This document shows, piece by piece, positions 26,601 to 36,546 of a stretch of DNA of 64,000 bases. The DNA is from Thalassomonas sp. RHCl1. Its GTDB lineage: Bacteria; Pseudomonadota; Gammaproteobacteria; Enterobacterales; Alteromonadaceae. The stretch lies in NCBI RefSeq assembly GCF_947387555.1, contig NZ_CANDNZ010000020.1:31014-95013 (forward strand), written 5' to 3'. A program made the position numbers and the translations under genes. Positions within the stretch are counted from its first letter, which is position 1, and every line of letters starts with the position of its first letter. Below the pieces are notes generated by a model that had not been told where the DNA came from, ran no database searches, and worked only from the letters and a program-made list of their open reading frames with translations.

Positions 26601-27161
26601 AATAACATCCTGTTAACTACCTTGTTGCCGGTACAAGGGCAGCAATTGGTGTTTTATCGCAGCAGCAGCGCCAAGGCGAAAGACTTTTTTACCTTATACC
26701 TGCATCAGCTGATCCTCCAGCTATGGCAACGCCAGCTCGGTGAAGGGAAGATATCGTTGCAGGCTGATGAACAGGAGTTATTAACGCAAGTCAATGGCTG
26801 TAGCGGTTTTTACTTTGATACCAAAAGCCAGAAAGTCAGCCAGTACCGGTTTAAAGCCATAGCCGATCCCGAGGCACAATTAGTCCGGTTATTAGCCGCC
26901 TTTGCTTCAGGGCAAAATCAGGCGTTGTTAGTCAATGGTGAGTTGGCCGAGCATTATTTTAAAGTCACCGGACGGGGCAAAAGCTTTAGCCAGCAAGACT
27001 TTGAAAAATATTGGCATGATGCCAATGCCATGCGGCCGTTATCGGCAGATCCCTATATGCATTATTTCTGGCCGACTTGTCCTGATTTGAGTGAGCATTT
27101 GTCTATGATTGAAAGCCTTTACCAGCCCATGTACCAGGCACTTGAAAAGGTGAAGTTATGA
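23652..27161 (+). CDS. recC: RecBCD exonuclease V subunit gamma (RecC)
   Basis: 1169 residues from a GTG start (MIYLYPANKMENL), close to E. coli RecC length (1122). RecC-type features include the N-terminal YPANKMENLLVLL, VVQNPGMQHWLN, VMCPQIESYAPYV and LNDGEFPRQR. RecC is a helicase/nuclease-like fold that lost catalysis; it splits the DNA strands and reads the Chi site in the RecBCD complex for double-strand break repair and degradation of foreign DNA. It overlaps recB by 4 bp (ATGA), giving the compact recC-recB-recD operon common in Alteromonadales and Vibrio, without the ptrA gene found between in E. coli. Confidence 0.95.
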   Translation: MIYLYPANKMENLLVLLDKIQQISPLAVFSQEIIVVQNPGMQHWLNLSLAKQRGISMNIRYALPAQFLWKLMRSVASDEDVPDQSPYSREVLTWRLDALLGCDEVTANPEFEQPTRYWQQETSAERAALKRYQLATQLADLYEQYLIFRPKWIDAWQHKESIFNLQDESPPTAGGLDKIEKWQGLLWQLLIKELPYNPVTLMQDAIAGLDKKKAELPRRIVFFGINAMAPMWLDFINALSEHIEIHFFHLNPCFSYWGDILSEKQAVKAITNWVDGYDNIRSAVGNPLLASLGQQGREFMALLHNYSLVNIDVFEHAGSQDPVSAPKSGQQAAISAPEAVSVLAQLQNDILTLTDARQAPKQAKDDSVTITSCHSALREVQGLHDWLLHQFNADSELTPKDILVMCPQIESYAPYVNAVFTRGWQDIDDKIPPLPCSIADRSSKDAEPLIAAFIDLLNLPDSRFQVSGLIALLRLPAMQQKFSLSFEDIDKITLWVEQAAIHWGLDQQHKANILGLEQGNNSFTWQQGLGRLMTGFAYGDSEVIHQEALLLPVVEGDDGRLLGQLMLIIEQLQSFSHQLSTARDAASWQSFLQQMLDELFVVTGDHNFELIYHAIESLVEYCTHALYRQEIALSVVRDFLNSHFSMPDPGRQFMVGQVTFCSMIPMRSIPFKIIAVLGLNDGEFPRQRQPLGFDLLAMTAAKLGDRSRRGDDRYLFLEAIISARQALYLSYQGRNIKTNAPREASLVLKELMEYLELGYGWQVSGSGDDVRQLPMQPFSADNYLGTYPGFDEKWLKLGNSTASGEESGNEILLIPQENQSSDEQSSTPVSENMPAQQQGEKPAQINASELIAFFQHPVRQFARRQLNLYFEQVSIELEDAEPFTADRLQSYQLREQLLDCYLMGATKEREDAPAAAPSDIDREVLQVITAARLAGKFPDLPTTGELFEKWRDDSEQFSRVIIEQGGDNPSQVYCEVLLSQADGNNILLTTLLPVQGQQLVFYRSSSAKAKDFFTLYLHQLILQLWQRQLGEGKISLQADEQELLTQVNGCSGFYFDTKSQKVSQYRFKAIADPEAQLVRLLAAFASGQNQALLVNGELAEHYFKVTGRGKSFSQQDFEKYWHDANAMRPLSADPYMHYFWPTCPDLSEHLSMIESLYQPMYQALEKVKL

Positions 27162-30100
27162 GTCAAACACCGAAGAACCTGGTAGCCTATGAAATTCCCT
27201 TAAAAGGCAAACACTTAATTGAGGCCAGCGCCGGCACCGGCAAAACCTTTAATATCACCCGTTTATATTTACGTTTGTTATTAGAGCAAAAACTGCCGGT
27301 TGAACAAATTCTGGTGATGACCTTTACCAAGGATGCCACCGAAGAGTTGCGCGGGCGTATCGGCGCCTTTATCCGCAGTGCGATTAATGACTGGCAATTG
27401 TTGGTGGCCTCAGATCCCTATTTTTCCGCTTTAGCTGAAAAAGTCGATGCAGGTGAAGCTAATTTCTTGCTGAAAAAAGCCCTGTTATTTCTCGATGAAG
27501 CCGCAATTTTCACCATACATGGCTTTTGCAAACGGGTGCTGAGCCAGCATGCCTTTACCAGCGGTATGTCTTTTAACAGCCAGATGGAAGCCAGCGATCA
27601 GGAGCTCTTGCTTGAAGCTTGCCAGGACTGGTATCGGGTGCTGGCACAACAAAGCCCGGAGCAGTTTGAACAGCTTGCCGTTTTTTGGCCGGATCCGCTG
27701 ACGTTCCTGAGTCATTTCTCCAAGGCCATTCATCAGGTGGCGCTATCGGCGGAGCTGGAAACCATCAGCGCCGAAACTTTAGGCCAGGCTTTTCAGGCCA
27801 AGGCGCAACAAGCCTTAACTGCCCTTAAGCAGCATGAGCAAGAACTGAGTTTATATCTGATCGAGGTTAAAACCGGTCAGGAAAGAGATAAGCGTGAGCA
27901 GGAACTTGCGGCGTTAAAGACCTGGTTAGCCACGATTATTGAAGATATTGATGCCTTTAAAGATAAAATGCCCGATGCCTTTATCGACGGCCGTCGCTTT
28001 GCCCGCGCCAAACACAAGCAAGAGTTGGTGGAGATTTTTGCCCCGGTGAACGAGGTGAAAACTGCGGTAAAAAACCTGCAGCAAAAGCTGGATAAGGCAC
28101 AGGCTTATTTGGTGGTCAAACAGGGCCTGGATTTTATCAGCGAGCAACTGGGGAAGAAAAAACAACTCCAGAATATGCTCAGCTTTGACGATCTGATCAG
28201 CCGCTTACAGCAGTGTTTAACGGATGAGGACAATAATCAGCTGGCTCAGGTTTTGTTTGCGCAATTCCCGGTGGCGCTGGTGGATGAGTTTCAGGACACA
28301 GATCCGCTGCAATTTTCTATTTTAAAAGCCATTTATTTTCAACAACCAGATGCCGTGCTCTTTATGATCGGCGATCCTAAGCAGGCTATTTACGGTTTTC
28401 GCGGCGGCGATATTTTTACCTACTTGTCTGCCCGAACCCTGTGTGATTTTCAGTGGTTGATGGATACCAACTGGCGCTCGACCCCCGGGATGATCCAGGG
28501 CTATAACCGCCTGTTTTATGGCAATGACCTTCAAGGTGAAGCCTTACCCGTGTTTGGTTACGGCATTCCTTATATTCCGGTGAAAGCCTCTCCCGAAGCG
28601 GGAGAAAAATCGACCTTGCCTCAGCAAGAGCAGGCTTTGCAGTTTATTCATTTTGCCATTGACGATGAGTACAGTGAAAAGCAGGACAAGAAAAAAGTGC
28701 CGGCTAAAGCCAAGGTAAAGCAGGATTTCAGGCCGGTGATGGCCAACTGGTGCGCCGGTGAAATTGCCCGTCTGCTGTCAGGAACTGACGGGGAAAGTGC
28801 CTTGGCGGCCCGGGATATTGCTATTTTGGTGCGTGACGGCACCGAGGCCGGGGCCATTAAACAGGCTTTGCAAGAGCTGGGGCTGGCTTCGGTATTTTTA
28901 AGCAATAAGGCCAACTTACTGCACAGTGAGCAAACGGAGCAGTTTTTATCCTTACTCAACGGCATTTTACATGTGGAAAATGAGCGCTTGTATACCGCAG
29001 CCCTTGCCTGCGGTCTGCTGGGCTTTACCCCGGCGAAGCTTTACCGTTTGCAGCGGGATGAACTTGGCTGGCAGGAGTTAAAATTTCAGTTTCTGGCGTT
29101 AAGGCAGGAATGGCTGCATAAAGGTTTTATTACCATGGCGTTAAAGCTGATGCATGAGCATTTTGTTATCGACAGCCGTGAGCAGGACAGAACCCTTACC
29201 AATTTACTGCACTTGTTTGAAATCTTGCAATCTGCCAGCCAGCGTCACCGTCAGCCTCAGGAATTGGTTTACTATCTGGAGCAGGAGATCTTAAAAGATA
29301 ATCCCGAGTCGGAAACGGAATTAAGGCTGGAAAGCGATGCCAACCTGATCAAAATTGTCACCCAGCATGGTTCAAAAGGGTTGGAATATCCCGTGGTGTT
29401 TATTCCCTTTGCCAGCCGCCATAAAGATCCGCTGCGCTTTGGTAACCGCAACGTGACCCTGGTTGAATATCATGACGCTCAGGGACAATTGAAACTGAGT
29501 TTAGACGGCTCGCCTGAAGCCAGGCAGGCCATGGCCGATGAGGCTTATGCCGAGTCTGTCCGGTTATTATATGTCGCTGTTACCAGGGCGGAGCAACGCT
29601 GTTATATTTTAACCGCCGAATTCGAGCAATATTTTAACTCCCCACTGGGCAAGACCTTGAAGTGGCAAAAAGATCAGGACATTGCCGCTGCTTTGCAGCA
29701 ACTGGCGGCTGAAAATCCCGGTGTTATCGGGGTCAGGCAGATCAAGGAGCAGACTGATGCATCCTGTCGGGTAGAAGAAATAAGCACAGCATCTGAGATA
29801 GTCCCGGCCACTTTTACTGGAAAAATTGAACGGGACTGGTGGCTGAGCTCTTTTTCAGCCCTAAGTCGTAACCTGCGCCATGGCGGGGTTTCGACCCCGG
29901 ATCGGGACGGTGAAACTGGTGCTTTGCCACCAGGTACTGCCGAGTTGCTTGACAGTGCGCTGCTGCGCTTTAACCTGGCAAAAGGGGCGCATACCGGTAA
30001 TTTACTGCATGATATCTTTGAGCACCTGGATTTTAACCAGCCAGACTGGCAAGAGGCGATGAAATGGCCTCTGGTGAAATATGGTGAATTAACCCCGGGT

Positions 30101-30841
30101 TATAGTGAGCAGGATTTGACCGCCTGGCTGAAGCAGGTATTAATGACGTCTTTGGTGCAAAATTACGGCGATGAACAGGCACAATCTCAGGCAAGTTGTT
30201 GCCTGGCGGATATCCCTGCGGCGCAGACATTAAGGGAGAGTGAGTTTTATTTTCCCATGTCCCGTGCCAATGTTGCCTCTGTGGCACAATTATTAACATG
30301 CCATCGCCGGCAAAGCGAGCGCATGCTTTATCAGGGAGACTCAGGTAAAGCGCCGGGGGGGGAAAGCGAACAATTGCCACCGACAAAAACCGTCAGCTTA
30401 CCCGCTTACCAGCAATTAAAGGGCATGATGCATGGCTTTATTGATCTCATTTTTGAGCATCAGGGGAAATATTATCTGTGCGATTATAAATCCAGTCACT
30501 TAGGCAATAGCTTTAACGCCTATAAACCGGGCAACTTGCTGGCTAATATTCAGAGCAATTATTATGATCTGCAATACCTGATTTATGCCCTGGCACTGCA
30601 TCGTCATCTGGCTTATGCCCTGGAAGATTATGATCCCGGGCAGCACTTTGGCGGCATCTATTATTTCTATTTGCGCGGCATGACTCATGATCCAGAGCAT
30701 GCGGGTTGCGGCGTTTATTATCGCCAGATCTGCGTGGAAGAATTAACCCGCTTAGATGCGATTTTTTCCGGTAACAGTAGCCAAGACGATGACCTGGGCA
30801 ATAGCCGGGGTAATAGCAAAGAGGGGCAGGAATATGCTTGA
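27158..30841 (+). CDS. recB: RecBCD exonuclease V subunit beta (RecB)
   Basis: 1227 residues. UvrD-type 3'-5' helicase motifs are clear: Walker A EASAGTGKTFN near the N-terminus, DEFQDTDPLQF (motif II), GDPKQAIYGFRGGD (III), THGSKGLEYP-like QHGSKGLEYPVVF (V) and LLYVAVTRAEQRC (VI). The C-terminal nuclease domain has GFIDLIF and YLCDYKS, which carry the metal-binding Asp, Asp and Lys. The ATGA overlap with recC and the 8-bp overlap with recD indicate translational coupling. No defect is visible. Confidence 0.96.
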   Translation: MSQTPKNLVAYEIPLKGKHLIEASAGTGKTFNITRLYLRLLLEQKLPVEQILVMTFTKDATEELRGRIGAFIRSAINDWQLLVASDPYFSALAEKVDAGEANFLLKKALLFLDEAAIFTIHGFCKRVLSQHAFTSGMSFNSQMEASDQELLLEACQDWYRVLAQQSPEQFEQLAVFWPDPLTFLSHFSKAIHQVALSAELETISAETLGQAFQAKAQQALTALKQHEQELSLYLIEVKTGQERDKREQELAALKTWLATIIEDIDAFKDKMPDAFIDGRRFARAKHKQELVEIFAPVNEVKTAVKNLQQKLDKAQAYLVVKQGLDFISEQLGKKKQLQNMLSFDDLISRLQQCLTDEDNNQLAQVLFAQFPVALVDEFQDTDPLQFSILKAIYFQQPDAVLFMIGDPKQAIYGFRGGDIFTYLSARTLCDFQWLMDTNWRSTPGMIQGYNRLFYGNDLQGEALPVFGYGIPYIPVKASPEAGEKSTLPQQEQALQFIHFAIDDEYSEKQDKKKVPAKAKVKQDFRPVMANWCAGEIARLLSGTDGESALAARDIAILVRDGTEAGAIKQALQELGLASVFLSNKANLLHSEQTEQFLSLLNGILHVENERLYTAALACGLLGFTPAKLYRLQRDELGWQELKFQFLALRQEWLHKGFITMALKLMHEHFVIDSREQDRTLTNLLHLFEILQSASQRHRQPQELVYYLEQEILKDNPESETELRLESDANLIKIVTQHGSKGLEYPVVFIPFASRHKDPLRFGNRNVTLVEYHDAQGQLKLSLDGSPEARQAMADEAYAESVRLLYVAVTRAEQRCYILTAEFEQYFNSPLGKTLKWQKDQDIAAALQQLAAENPGVIGVRQIKEQTDASCRVEEISTASEIVPATFTGKIERDWWLSSFSALSRNLRHGGVSTPDRDGETGALPPGTAELLDSALLRFNLAKGAHTGNLLHDIFEHLDFNQPDWQEAMKWPLVKYGELTPGYSEQDLTAWLKQVLMTSLVQNYGDEQAQSQASCCLADIPAAQTLRESEFYFPMSRANVASVAQLLTCHRRQSERMLYQGDSGKAPGGESEQLPPTKTVSLPAYQQLKGMMHGFIDLIFEHQGKYYLCDYKSSHLGNSFNAYKPGNLLANIQSNYYDLQYLIYALALHRHLAYALEDYDPGQHFGGIYYFYLRGMTHDPEHAGCGVYYRQICVEELTRLDAIFSGNSSQDDDLGNSRGNSKEGQEYA

Positions 30842-32768
30842 TAATGGCGGGGTTAACGCTGATCCGAATCTTGCTGGTGACAGCTTCAAGGATAAAAATA
30901 CACCGGTTTATGCCTCTTTTGCCCGGGCAAAGGCACAACTTGCCGCCCTGGAGCCGATAGATTATTTTTTTGCCCGGGAGCTATGCCAGGACCTGGGTTT
31001 TGATCCTCAGTTGTTTCATCTGTTGCTGGCGTTAAGTGAAAGTTTACGAAATGGCCATACCTGCTTGCCGCTGGAAAGTATCGCCGGGCAGTGTTTCGGC
31101 TTTGCCAGCGATGATGAGGGCCTGGTGAGCCATCATGGTTTTATTTTTGCCGAGCAAAAAAGTTTGGATCAGCTGTTGTCGGCATTGGCGCTGGCGCCGG
31201 ATCAGCACCAGGCGATAGTGTATCACAGGCAAAAACTCTACTTTCGCCGTTATTTCACCTTTGAAGCCGAGCTGGCGGGGTTTATCCGCAGTAAATCTGC
31301 CGGGGCATTAGCCGATTTTGAAATGGATGAGATCAAAGCCTGCCTGGATAAATTATTTCCCGCAAGCACCAGCGACGAAGGGACGGGGGAAATAGACTGG
31401 CAGCATATCGCCGTGGCTAATGCCGTCAATAAAAGTTTCAGTGTCATTGCCGGCGGCCCAGGTACCGGCAAAACCTATACCGTTACCAAATTGCTGGCGG
31501 CCTTGATCATGCTTGAACAGGCGCGTTCACCACAAAAGCAGTTAACTATTGCCTTAGTGGCGCCAACCGGCAAAGCGGCGCAGCGTTTATCCGAGTCGAT
31601 TGCCAAGGCGGTGAAGGGCTTTCGGGGATTGATCCCGGAGAAAGTGTTGGCGGCCATTCCAGAGCAGGCCCTCACCGTGCACCGTTTGCTTGGGGTGATC
31701 CCGAACCAGGTGAATTTTCGCCACCACAGGGATAATTTACTGCAGGCAGACCTGGTGCTGATTGATGAGGTTTCCATGGTCGATCTGGCATTGATGACCC
31801 GGGTTTTTCGGGCACTGCCGCAGCACAGCAAAGTGATTTTGCTCGGTGATGCCGATCAATTGCCTTCGGTAGCTGCCGGCAGCGTGCTTAACGATGTTGC
31901 CCCCAGGCCACATCCGGGATTTTCACCGCCGAACCTGGCCTATCTTGAACTGGTGACCGGTTGCTATCAGCTGCCTAAAGCTAAAGGCGGCAAGGGGGCA
32001 GCAGATCATATTACCTATCTGGTGAAAAGCCGCCGTTTTGACGGCCAGGGGGGCATAGGACGCCTGGCGGCGGCAGTGATCGCCGGGCAAAGTAGTGAAA
32101 GCTGGCAGCTATTGACCCGGGCACAGGAAGAGGGCGATGAGCAGCTAAGTCTGCTGCCCGGCGAGCTATTAGCCTGGTTACCCCGGTTGGTGGGGCAATA
32201 TTACCTGGGGCTTTTTCATTGCGATGACGTTGGTGAGGCTTTTTCACTGCTTAGCCGCTTTAGGATTTTGTGCGCCATGCGCAAGGGAGAATATGGCGTT
32301 GAGAATATCAATCAGCTGATCAAGCAATACCTGGCGGATAAGGGGCTCGCCAATGCCTCCGGGCGTTTATACCACGGTATGCCGGTGATGATCAGTGAAA
32401 ACGATTATCGTCTCGGCCTCTATAATGGCGATATCGGTATGATCTGGCGTAATGGCAAGGGGCATTTGATGGCGGTGTTTGAAGATGCCGAGCTTGGCTT
32501 TAAATGGCTGATGCCGTCCAGGCTGCCCCAGTTTGAAACTGTCTATGCCATGACCATACATAAAACCCAGGGCAGTGAATTTGATCATGTGGCTATGTTA
32601 TTGCCGGGGCAAACGGATAATAAACTGCTGAGCCGGGAATTATTATACACAGGCATTACCCGGGCCAAGTCCCGGCTGAGTATTGCCAGTAAAGCCAATG
32701 TCTGGAGCCATGGCGTGGAGGGGCGGGTAAAACGTTTTTCCGGATTAAAGCTGGAGCTGAGTGAGTAG
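30834..32768 (+). CDS. recD: RecBCD exonuclease V subunit alpha (RecD)
   Basis: The ATG at 30834 has GGGGCAGGA just before it and overlaps the recB stop; the longer in-frame start at 30756 lies inside recB and is less likely. The product has about 644 residues (E. coli 608). Superfamily 1 5'-3' helicase motifs: GGPGTGKTYTVTKL (Walker A), VLIDEVSMVDLAL (motif II), LGDADQLPSVAAGSVL (III), and MTIHKTQGSEFDHV (V). RecD is the fast 5'-3' motor of RecBCD and controls its nuclease activity. Confidence 0.95.
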   Translation: MLDNGGVNADPNLAGDSFKDKNTPVYASFARAKAQLAALEPIDYFFARELCQDLGFDPQLFHLLLALSESLRNGHTCLPLESIAGQCFGFASDDEGLVSHHGFIFAEQKSLDQLLSALALAPDQHQAIVYHRQKLYFRRYFTFEAELAGFIRSKSAGALADFEMDEIKACLDKLFPASTSDEGTGEIDWQHIAVANAVNKSFSVIAGGPGTGKTYTVTKLLAALIMLEQARSPQKQLTIALVAPTGKAAQRLSESIAKAVKGFRGLIPEKVLAAIPEQALTVHRLLGVIPNQVNFRHHRDNLLQADLVLIDEVSMVDLALMTRVFRALPQHSKVILLGDADQLPSVAAGSVLNDVAPRPHPGFSPPNLAYLELVTGCYQLPKAKGGKGAADHITYLVKSRRFDGQGGIGRLAAAVIAGQSSESWQLLTRAQEEGDEQLSLLPGELLAWLPRLVGQYYLGLFHCDDVGEAFSLLSRFRILCAMRKGEYGVENINQLIKQYLADKGLANASGRLYHGMPVMISENDYRLGLYNGDIGMIWRNGKGHLMAVFEDAELGFKWLMPSRLPQFETVYAMTIHKTQGSEFDHVAMLLPGQTDNKLLSRELLYTGITRAKSRLSIASKANVWSHGVEGRVKRFSGLKLELSE

Positions 32769-32830
32769 AGAGAAAACGCAGCCATTGACTTGGCTGTCAG
32801 TAAGCACATTATTTTTAAGAAGTTTAAAAC

Positions 32831-33475
32831 ATGAAATTAATTGAAATTGATAAAAGTCGTTACCGTCAACATTTAAACCGGGTCATCATAGGCTTTATCG
32901 CCAGCTTGCTGGCCTTATCCCTGTTATTTGGCACCGCGTTAATAGCCGCCTTTGGCCAAAGCCCGGCTTCGCAAAAAACGGGCAATATTAGCGGGCAAGA
33001 GCAAGCATTTTCGGCGCAAAATCCACAGGCGGAAATAGCGAACAATATCAGGGAGCAGGGCGCTGATAAGCCGGCGCTTGATGGCGAAGCGGCTCCTGAG
33101 TCTACCGGCAACTTCCGCTATAACCTGCTCGGGGTGATCCTGGCCCTGCTTGCCTGTGCCGCTGTTTTGCACCAGTTAAAAGGTAGTCGTTATTTCAGCG
33201 AAATCTATTATGTCTGGCAATTAAAACAACTGCAAAACCTGATTTACCGGCGTCTGAAAAAAATCAAACAGGCCGCCGGCAAGGGAGATGCGGATGCTTT
33301 TGCGATACTTTGCTTTTATTATGCCAGTTTAAAGCAGGTGTATTTGCTTGATGACAATACCCTGACTCTGGGTAAAGTAGAGCAGGATATCGCTGCTTTG
33401 GAAAAACTTGCCGCCGACAACGGCGTCAGCTTGAGCCCGGAGCAATTCAGCGCCGATCTTATCAAGAAATTTTAG
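32831..33475 (+). CDS. DUF3087-like membrane protein
   Basis: 214 residues. The N-terminus (MKLIEIDKSRYRQHLNR) leads into a first membrane helix (20-45), a variable Gln/Ala-rich periplasmic loop (45-95), a second helix (about 98-117), and a cytoplasmic helical tail with YYVWQLKQLQNLIYRRLKKIK. This agrees with DUF3087, found in Vibrio and Shewanella relatives; function unknown. It starts 62 bp after recD and may be the last gene of that operon. Confidence 0.7.
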   Translation: MKLIEIDKSRYRQHLNRVIIGFIASLLALSLLFGTALIAAFGQSPASQKTGNISGQEQAFSAQNPQAEIANNIREQGADKPALDGEAAPESTGNFRYNLLGVILALLACAAVLHQLKGSRYFSEIYYVWQLKQLQNLIYRRLKKIKQAAGKGDADAFAILCFYYASLKQVYLLDDNTLTLGKVEQDIAALEKLAADNGVSLSPEQFSADLIKKF

Positions 33476-33564
33476 CTTGCCGCTTGATCGCTTTTGAATC
33501 TTTAGCCGTCAAATTTTTGCAATATAACCCTCAAAAAGCAGCGCCTTGTCCAATTGTGATTAAC

Positions 33565-33605
33565 TTGACTTACATCAAGGCGCTGGATCCGCTATTCACT
33601 ACAAT
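33565..33605 (+). promoter_or_regulatory. FNR/Anr-type site with -10 element upstream of the VOC gene
   Basis: TTGACTTACATCAA (33565-33578) matches the FNR consensus TTGAT-N4-ATCAA at 9 of 10 positions. A -10 element TACAAT lies at 33600-33605. With the start about 7 bp beyond it, the site centre falls close to -41, the position of class II FNR activation. This predicts induction under low oxygen. Seen directly: the sites and spacing; the regulation is inference. Confidence 0.6.
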
Positions 33606-33639
33606 CTAATGACCGAATACAATAACAGAGAAAGTGAAA

Positions 33640-34026
33640 ATGATAGGTTATGTTACTTTAGGTACAAATGACTTAGACAAGGCTGTCACATTTTATGATC
33701 AACTTTTAAGTAGCATAGGTGCTGGCCGTTTTATTGAAACCGAACTTTTCGTTGCCTGGGCAAAAAGCCCGGGGAATCCGGGGTTTACCATCACCAAACC
33801 TTTTAACGGCGCCAGAGCCAGCGTCGGCAATGGTACTATGATCGCCTTCACCATGGACTCACCCGAGCAGGTTGATGCTTTTTATCAAAAAGCGATCGAG
33901 TTAGGGGCGACAGATGACGGCAGGCCCGGGCCAAGAGGGGAAATGACGGGGTTCTATGCCGGTTATTTCAGGGATTTGGACGGCAATAAGATCAACGCCT
34001 TTTATTACCAGCCCCCCAAGGAGTGA
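33640..34026 (+). CDS. VOC-family (glyoxalase/bleomycin-resistance fold) protein
   Basis: ATG 33640 is chosen over GTG 33634 because AGAGAAAG then has proper spacing. 129 residues with the VOC pattern: MIGYVTLGTNDLDKAVTFYD at the start, then GTMIAFTMDSPEQVDAFY and the C-terminal GYFRDLDGNKINAFYY. VOC enzymes are metal-dependent lyases, dioxygenases or resistance proteins; the substrate cannot be told from the sequence. It stands alone behind an FNR-type promoter and is convergent with the hybrid kinase gene. A 15-bp palindrome (AGGAAAAATTTTCCT, 34081-34095) lies between the two. Confidence 0.85.
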   Translation: MIGYVTLGTNDLDKAVTFYDQLLSSIGAGRFIETELFVAWAKSPGNPGFTITKPFNGARASVGNGTMIAFTMDSPEQVDAFYQKAIELGATDDGRPGPRGEMTGFYAGYFRDLDGNKINAFYYQPPKE

Positions 34027-34115
34027 TGCTCACGGCAATTAACTGACCGGAATCGGTTGTTGCTCCCGGACATTAGATGCAGGAAAAATTTTCCTCCCAG
34101 TTAAAGGTTTAGACG

Positions 34116-36446
34116 TCAAGTCGCTTGCTGGAGGGCTTCGCTGTTTTTGCGTTTGTTGTGAGCGGCAAGCGTGCTTAATATCGCATCCCGGCTAATGGGT
34201 TTATTAATAAAGTCATCCATGCCGGCATCAAGGCATTTTTGTTTATCTTCGGTTTGGCTGCCGGCGGTAATGGCGATGATTTTAATGTGTTGGCCCGGCT
34301 CTTCCCGCCGCCTGATTTGCCTTGCCGCTTCAAAGCCGTCCATTTGCGGCATAAAACAGTCCATAAAAATAATATCAAACTCTCCGTGCTGCCAAAGTTC
34401 AATGGCTTTTTGACCATTATCGGCAACGGTCACTTCGCAGTTAAAGCTTTTTAAGATTTTTGTCGCGACGATTTGGTTTACCCGGATATCTTCTACCAGC
34501 AAGATATTAAGATCAAAATCATGTTCCTGATCAAGCTGCTGCTCAAAGGTTTTCTTGGCGGAATACTTGGTAAATACCTGGGTATTAAAAATAGAATTGG
34601 ACAATACCAGGTTAATGATATTAAGGATTTCGTGATCTTTGGCCGGGGTGGCCATTAATCCCTGGATCCCGGCTTTCTGGCACTTTTCGATATCGCTGTG
34701 CTCGGGCTCTGCACTGGTTAAAATAATTTTCAGCTGGACAAATTTGGCATTTTTGCGAATGGATTGGGCTATTTCATAACCGCTGATCCCCTGCATATTT
34801 TTGTCTACCAGCAGTAAATGATAGGGATTGCCACAGTTAAATTGTTTATTGAGCCGTTCAAAAAGTTCATCGGGGTTGGAAGTCTCATCGGTAATCATGC
34901 CCCAGCTGGTGAGTAAAGGTTTAAACACTTTTAAATTCAGAATTTCATCATCAACATATAACACTCTTTTATTGGTGAGTTGGCGTAAATCTTCTTCATT
35001 TTTCGATAACAGATGGGAAGTGGTGCTAAAGGTTATGTCGAAAGAAAAATGTGAGCCCTGGTTGTGGGTGCTTTCTAAATGAATTTTACTGTCCATCGCT
35101 TCTACCAGCTCTTTACATATTGCCAGCCCCAGACCTGTGCCGTCATATTTTCGGGTGGTGGAGTTATCCACCTGAGAAAATTTTTCGAAGACCTTATCCC
35201 GGTGCGCCTGGTCAATGCCGATCCCTGTGTCATAGACATTAAATAAGATCTTTTGTTTTTGCGGTAACTGTTCAAGGCATTCAACCTTGAGTAAAACATG
35301 TCCGCTGTGGGTAAATTTGATGGCATTGCCTATCAGGTTCGATAACACTTGTCTTAAGCGCATGGGATCGCCGAGCAAATAATGATCTATGCTTGAGGCT
35401 ATTTGCAGTTTCAGGGCCAGTCCTTTTTCTCTGGCCCTTGGGGTGAACAGCTCTATCACTCCTTCACATAATTCTGTCAGGCTAAATTCGATGGATTCGA
35501 TTTCCAGTCGGCCGGATTCTATTTTGGACAAATCGAGCACGCCGTTGATAAGATCCAAGAGGTTATAGGAAGAGCGATTGATGATCTCTGCCAGGTGCAG
35601 TTGTTCTTCATTGAGATCGGAAGAGAGTAACAGGGAAGTGGTACCGATAATACCGTTCATCGGGGTGCGGATTTCATGGCTCATATTGGCAACAAACTCG
35701 CTTTTTACCTGGCTTGCCTGCTCGGCTTTTTGCTTGGCTTCATTGAGCTGTTCGAATGACTGTTGCAGACTGAGGATCATCTTGTTATAACTGAGCACCA
35801 TAAAATTGAGCTCATCATCGAGCGGCTTTTTACGGTTAAGGGACAATGGGGTGCTGGCCAGTCCTGCGCGTATTGAGCGCATGCTCTGGCTTAAGCGGGA
35901 TAAATGGCGGCCGATCAGGCGGTAGACCACAAAAAGGATAAAGGCTGAGACCACAAAGGTTTTTGCCGCTTGGGTAAATAACACCAGCAGGGCCTTATCG
36001 TATAAATTTTGATAAACCGGCTCCAGGTTGGCGGTCACCGCTAACAATCCGAGCCTATGTTGCTCGCCTTCATAGCGGTAAAAAATTGGCCATTGCTTGG
36101 TTTGAACGTAATCTTCCTTGTTATAACCCAGGCGAATAATACTTTCACCGTCCCGGAATAACTCGACCAGCAGGATGTCGGATATGTTTTTAATGCCGCT
36201 AACCTGCACTTTGAGCTGGTCAATATCATCAACCCATAAGGCTGCGGCTACCGTGGATACATAACTTTTTTCGATTTGCAACAGGCGATCATCAAGTTCT
36301 TCCATGTCATGCCGGTAATCGAACAAGAGATGAATGGCGGTAATGATCAAGGTTATTATCGAGCTAACGAATAGAATCCAAAAAACCAGTTGTTTAGCTA
36401 TACCCTGACGAAACTTTCGGCCTGACTGCGCGTGAGTAATTGCCAC
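34116..36446 (-). CDS. Hybrid sensor histidine kinase with two receiver domains
   Basis: The GTG at 36446 ([12 protein letters not shown]) has AAGGA eight bases upstream and is preferred to an in-frame GTG at 36536, which has no visible ribosome-binding site. About 776 residues: membrane helix ([19 protein letters not shown]), periplasmic sensor of about 110 residues, second helix and HAMP ([19 protein letters not shown]), coiled coil, HisKA with [15 protein letters not shown], HATPase with DTGIGI and GTGLGL, receiver 1 (VLYVDDE, phospho-Asp in LLLVDKNM) and receiver 2 ([10 protein letters not shown], phospho-Asp in [13 protein letters not shown]). The layout is BarA-like but with two receivers and no visible Hpt domain, so phosphotransfer probably needs a partner. 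Its divergent neighbour is a periplasmic binding protein, a plausible sensory partner. Confidence 0.9.
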   Translation of the reverse strand: MAITHAQSGRKFRQGIAKQLVFWILFVSSIITLIITAIHLLFDYRHDMEELDDRLLQIEKSYVSTVAAALWVDDIDQLKVQVSGIKNISDILLVELFRDGESIIRLGYNKEDYVQTKQWPIFYRYEGEQHRLGLLAVTANLEPVYQNLYDKALLVLFTQAAKTFVVSAFILFVVYRLIGRHLSRLSQSMRSIRAGLASTPLSLNRKKPLDDELNFMVLSYNKMILSLQQSFEQLNEAKQKAEQASQVKSEFVANMSHEIRTPMNGIIGTTSLLLSSDLNEEQLHLAEIINRSSYNLLDLINGVLDLSKIESGRLEIESIEFSLTELCEGVIELFTPRAREKGLALKLQIASSIDHYLLGDPMRLRQVLSNLIGNAIKFTHSGHVLLKVECLEQLPQKQKILFNVYDTGIGIDQAHRDKVFEKFSQVDNSTTRKYDGTGLGLAICKELVEAMDSKIHLESTHNQGSHFSFDITFSTTSHLLSKNEEDLRQLTNKRVLYVDDEILNLKVFKPLLTSWGMITDETSNPDELFERLNKQFNCGNPYHLLLVDKNMQGISGYEIAQSIRKNAKFVQLKIILTSAEPEHSDIEKCQKAGIQGLMATPAKDHEILNIINLVLSNSIFNTQVFTKYSAKKTFEQQLDQEHDFDLNILLVEDIRVNQIVATKILKSFNCEVTVADNGQKAIELWQHGEFDIIFMDCFMPQMDGFEAARQIRRREEPGQHIKIIAITAGSQTEDKQKCLDAGMDDFINKPISRDAILSTLAAHNKRKNSEALQQAT

Positions 36447-36546
36447 AAAATCATCCTTGCACTGGAAAATGAGATTTTCTGAGTTAACCTTAGTAAACAG
36501 AAGGTTAATTATCAATATTTCTTCGCAATCTAGCACGGGATCTGTT

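Noticed and set aside
30756..30833. Longer start for RecD inside recB
   Set aside because: The ATG at 30834 has a good ribosome-binding site and normal spacing, and the extra 26 residues would be encoded by overlapping the recB end.
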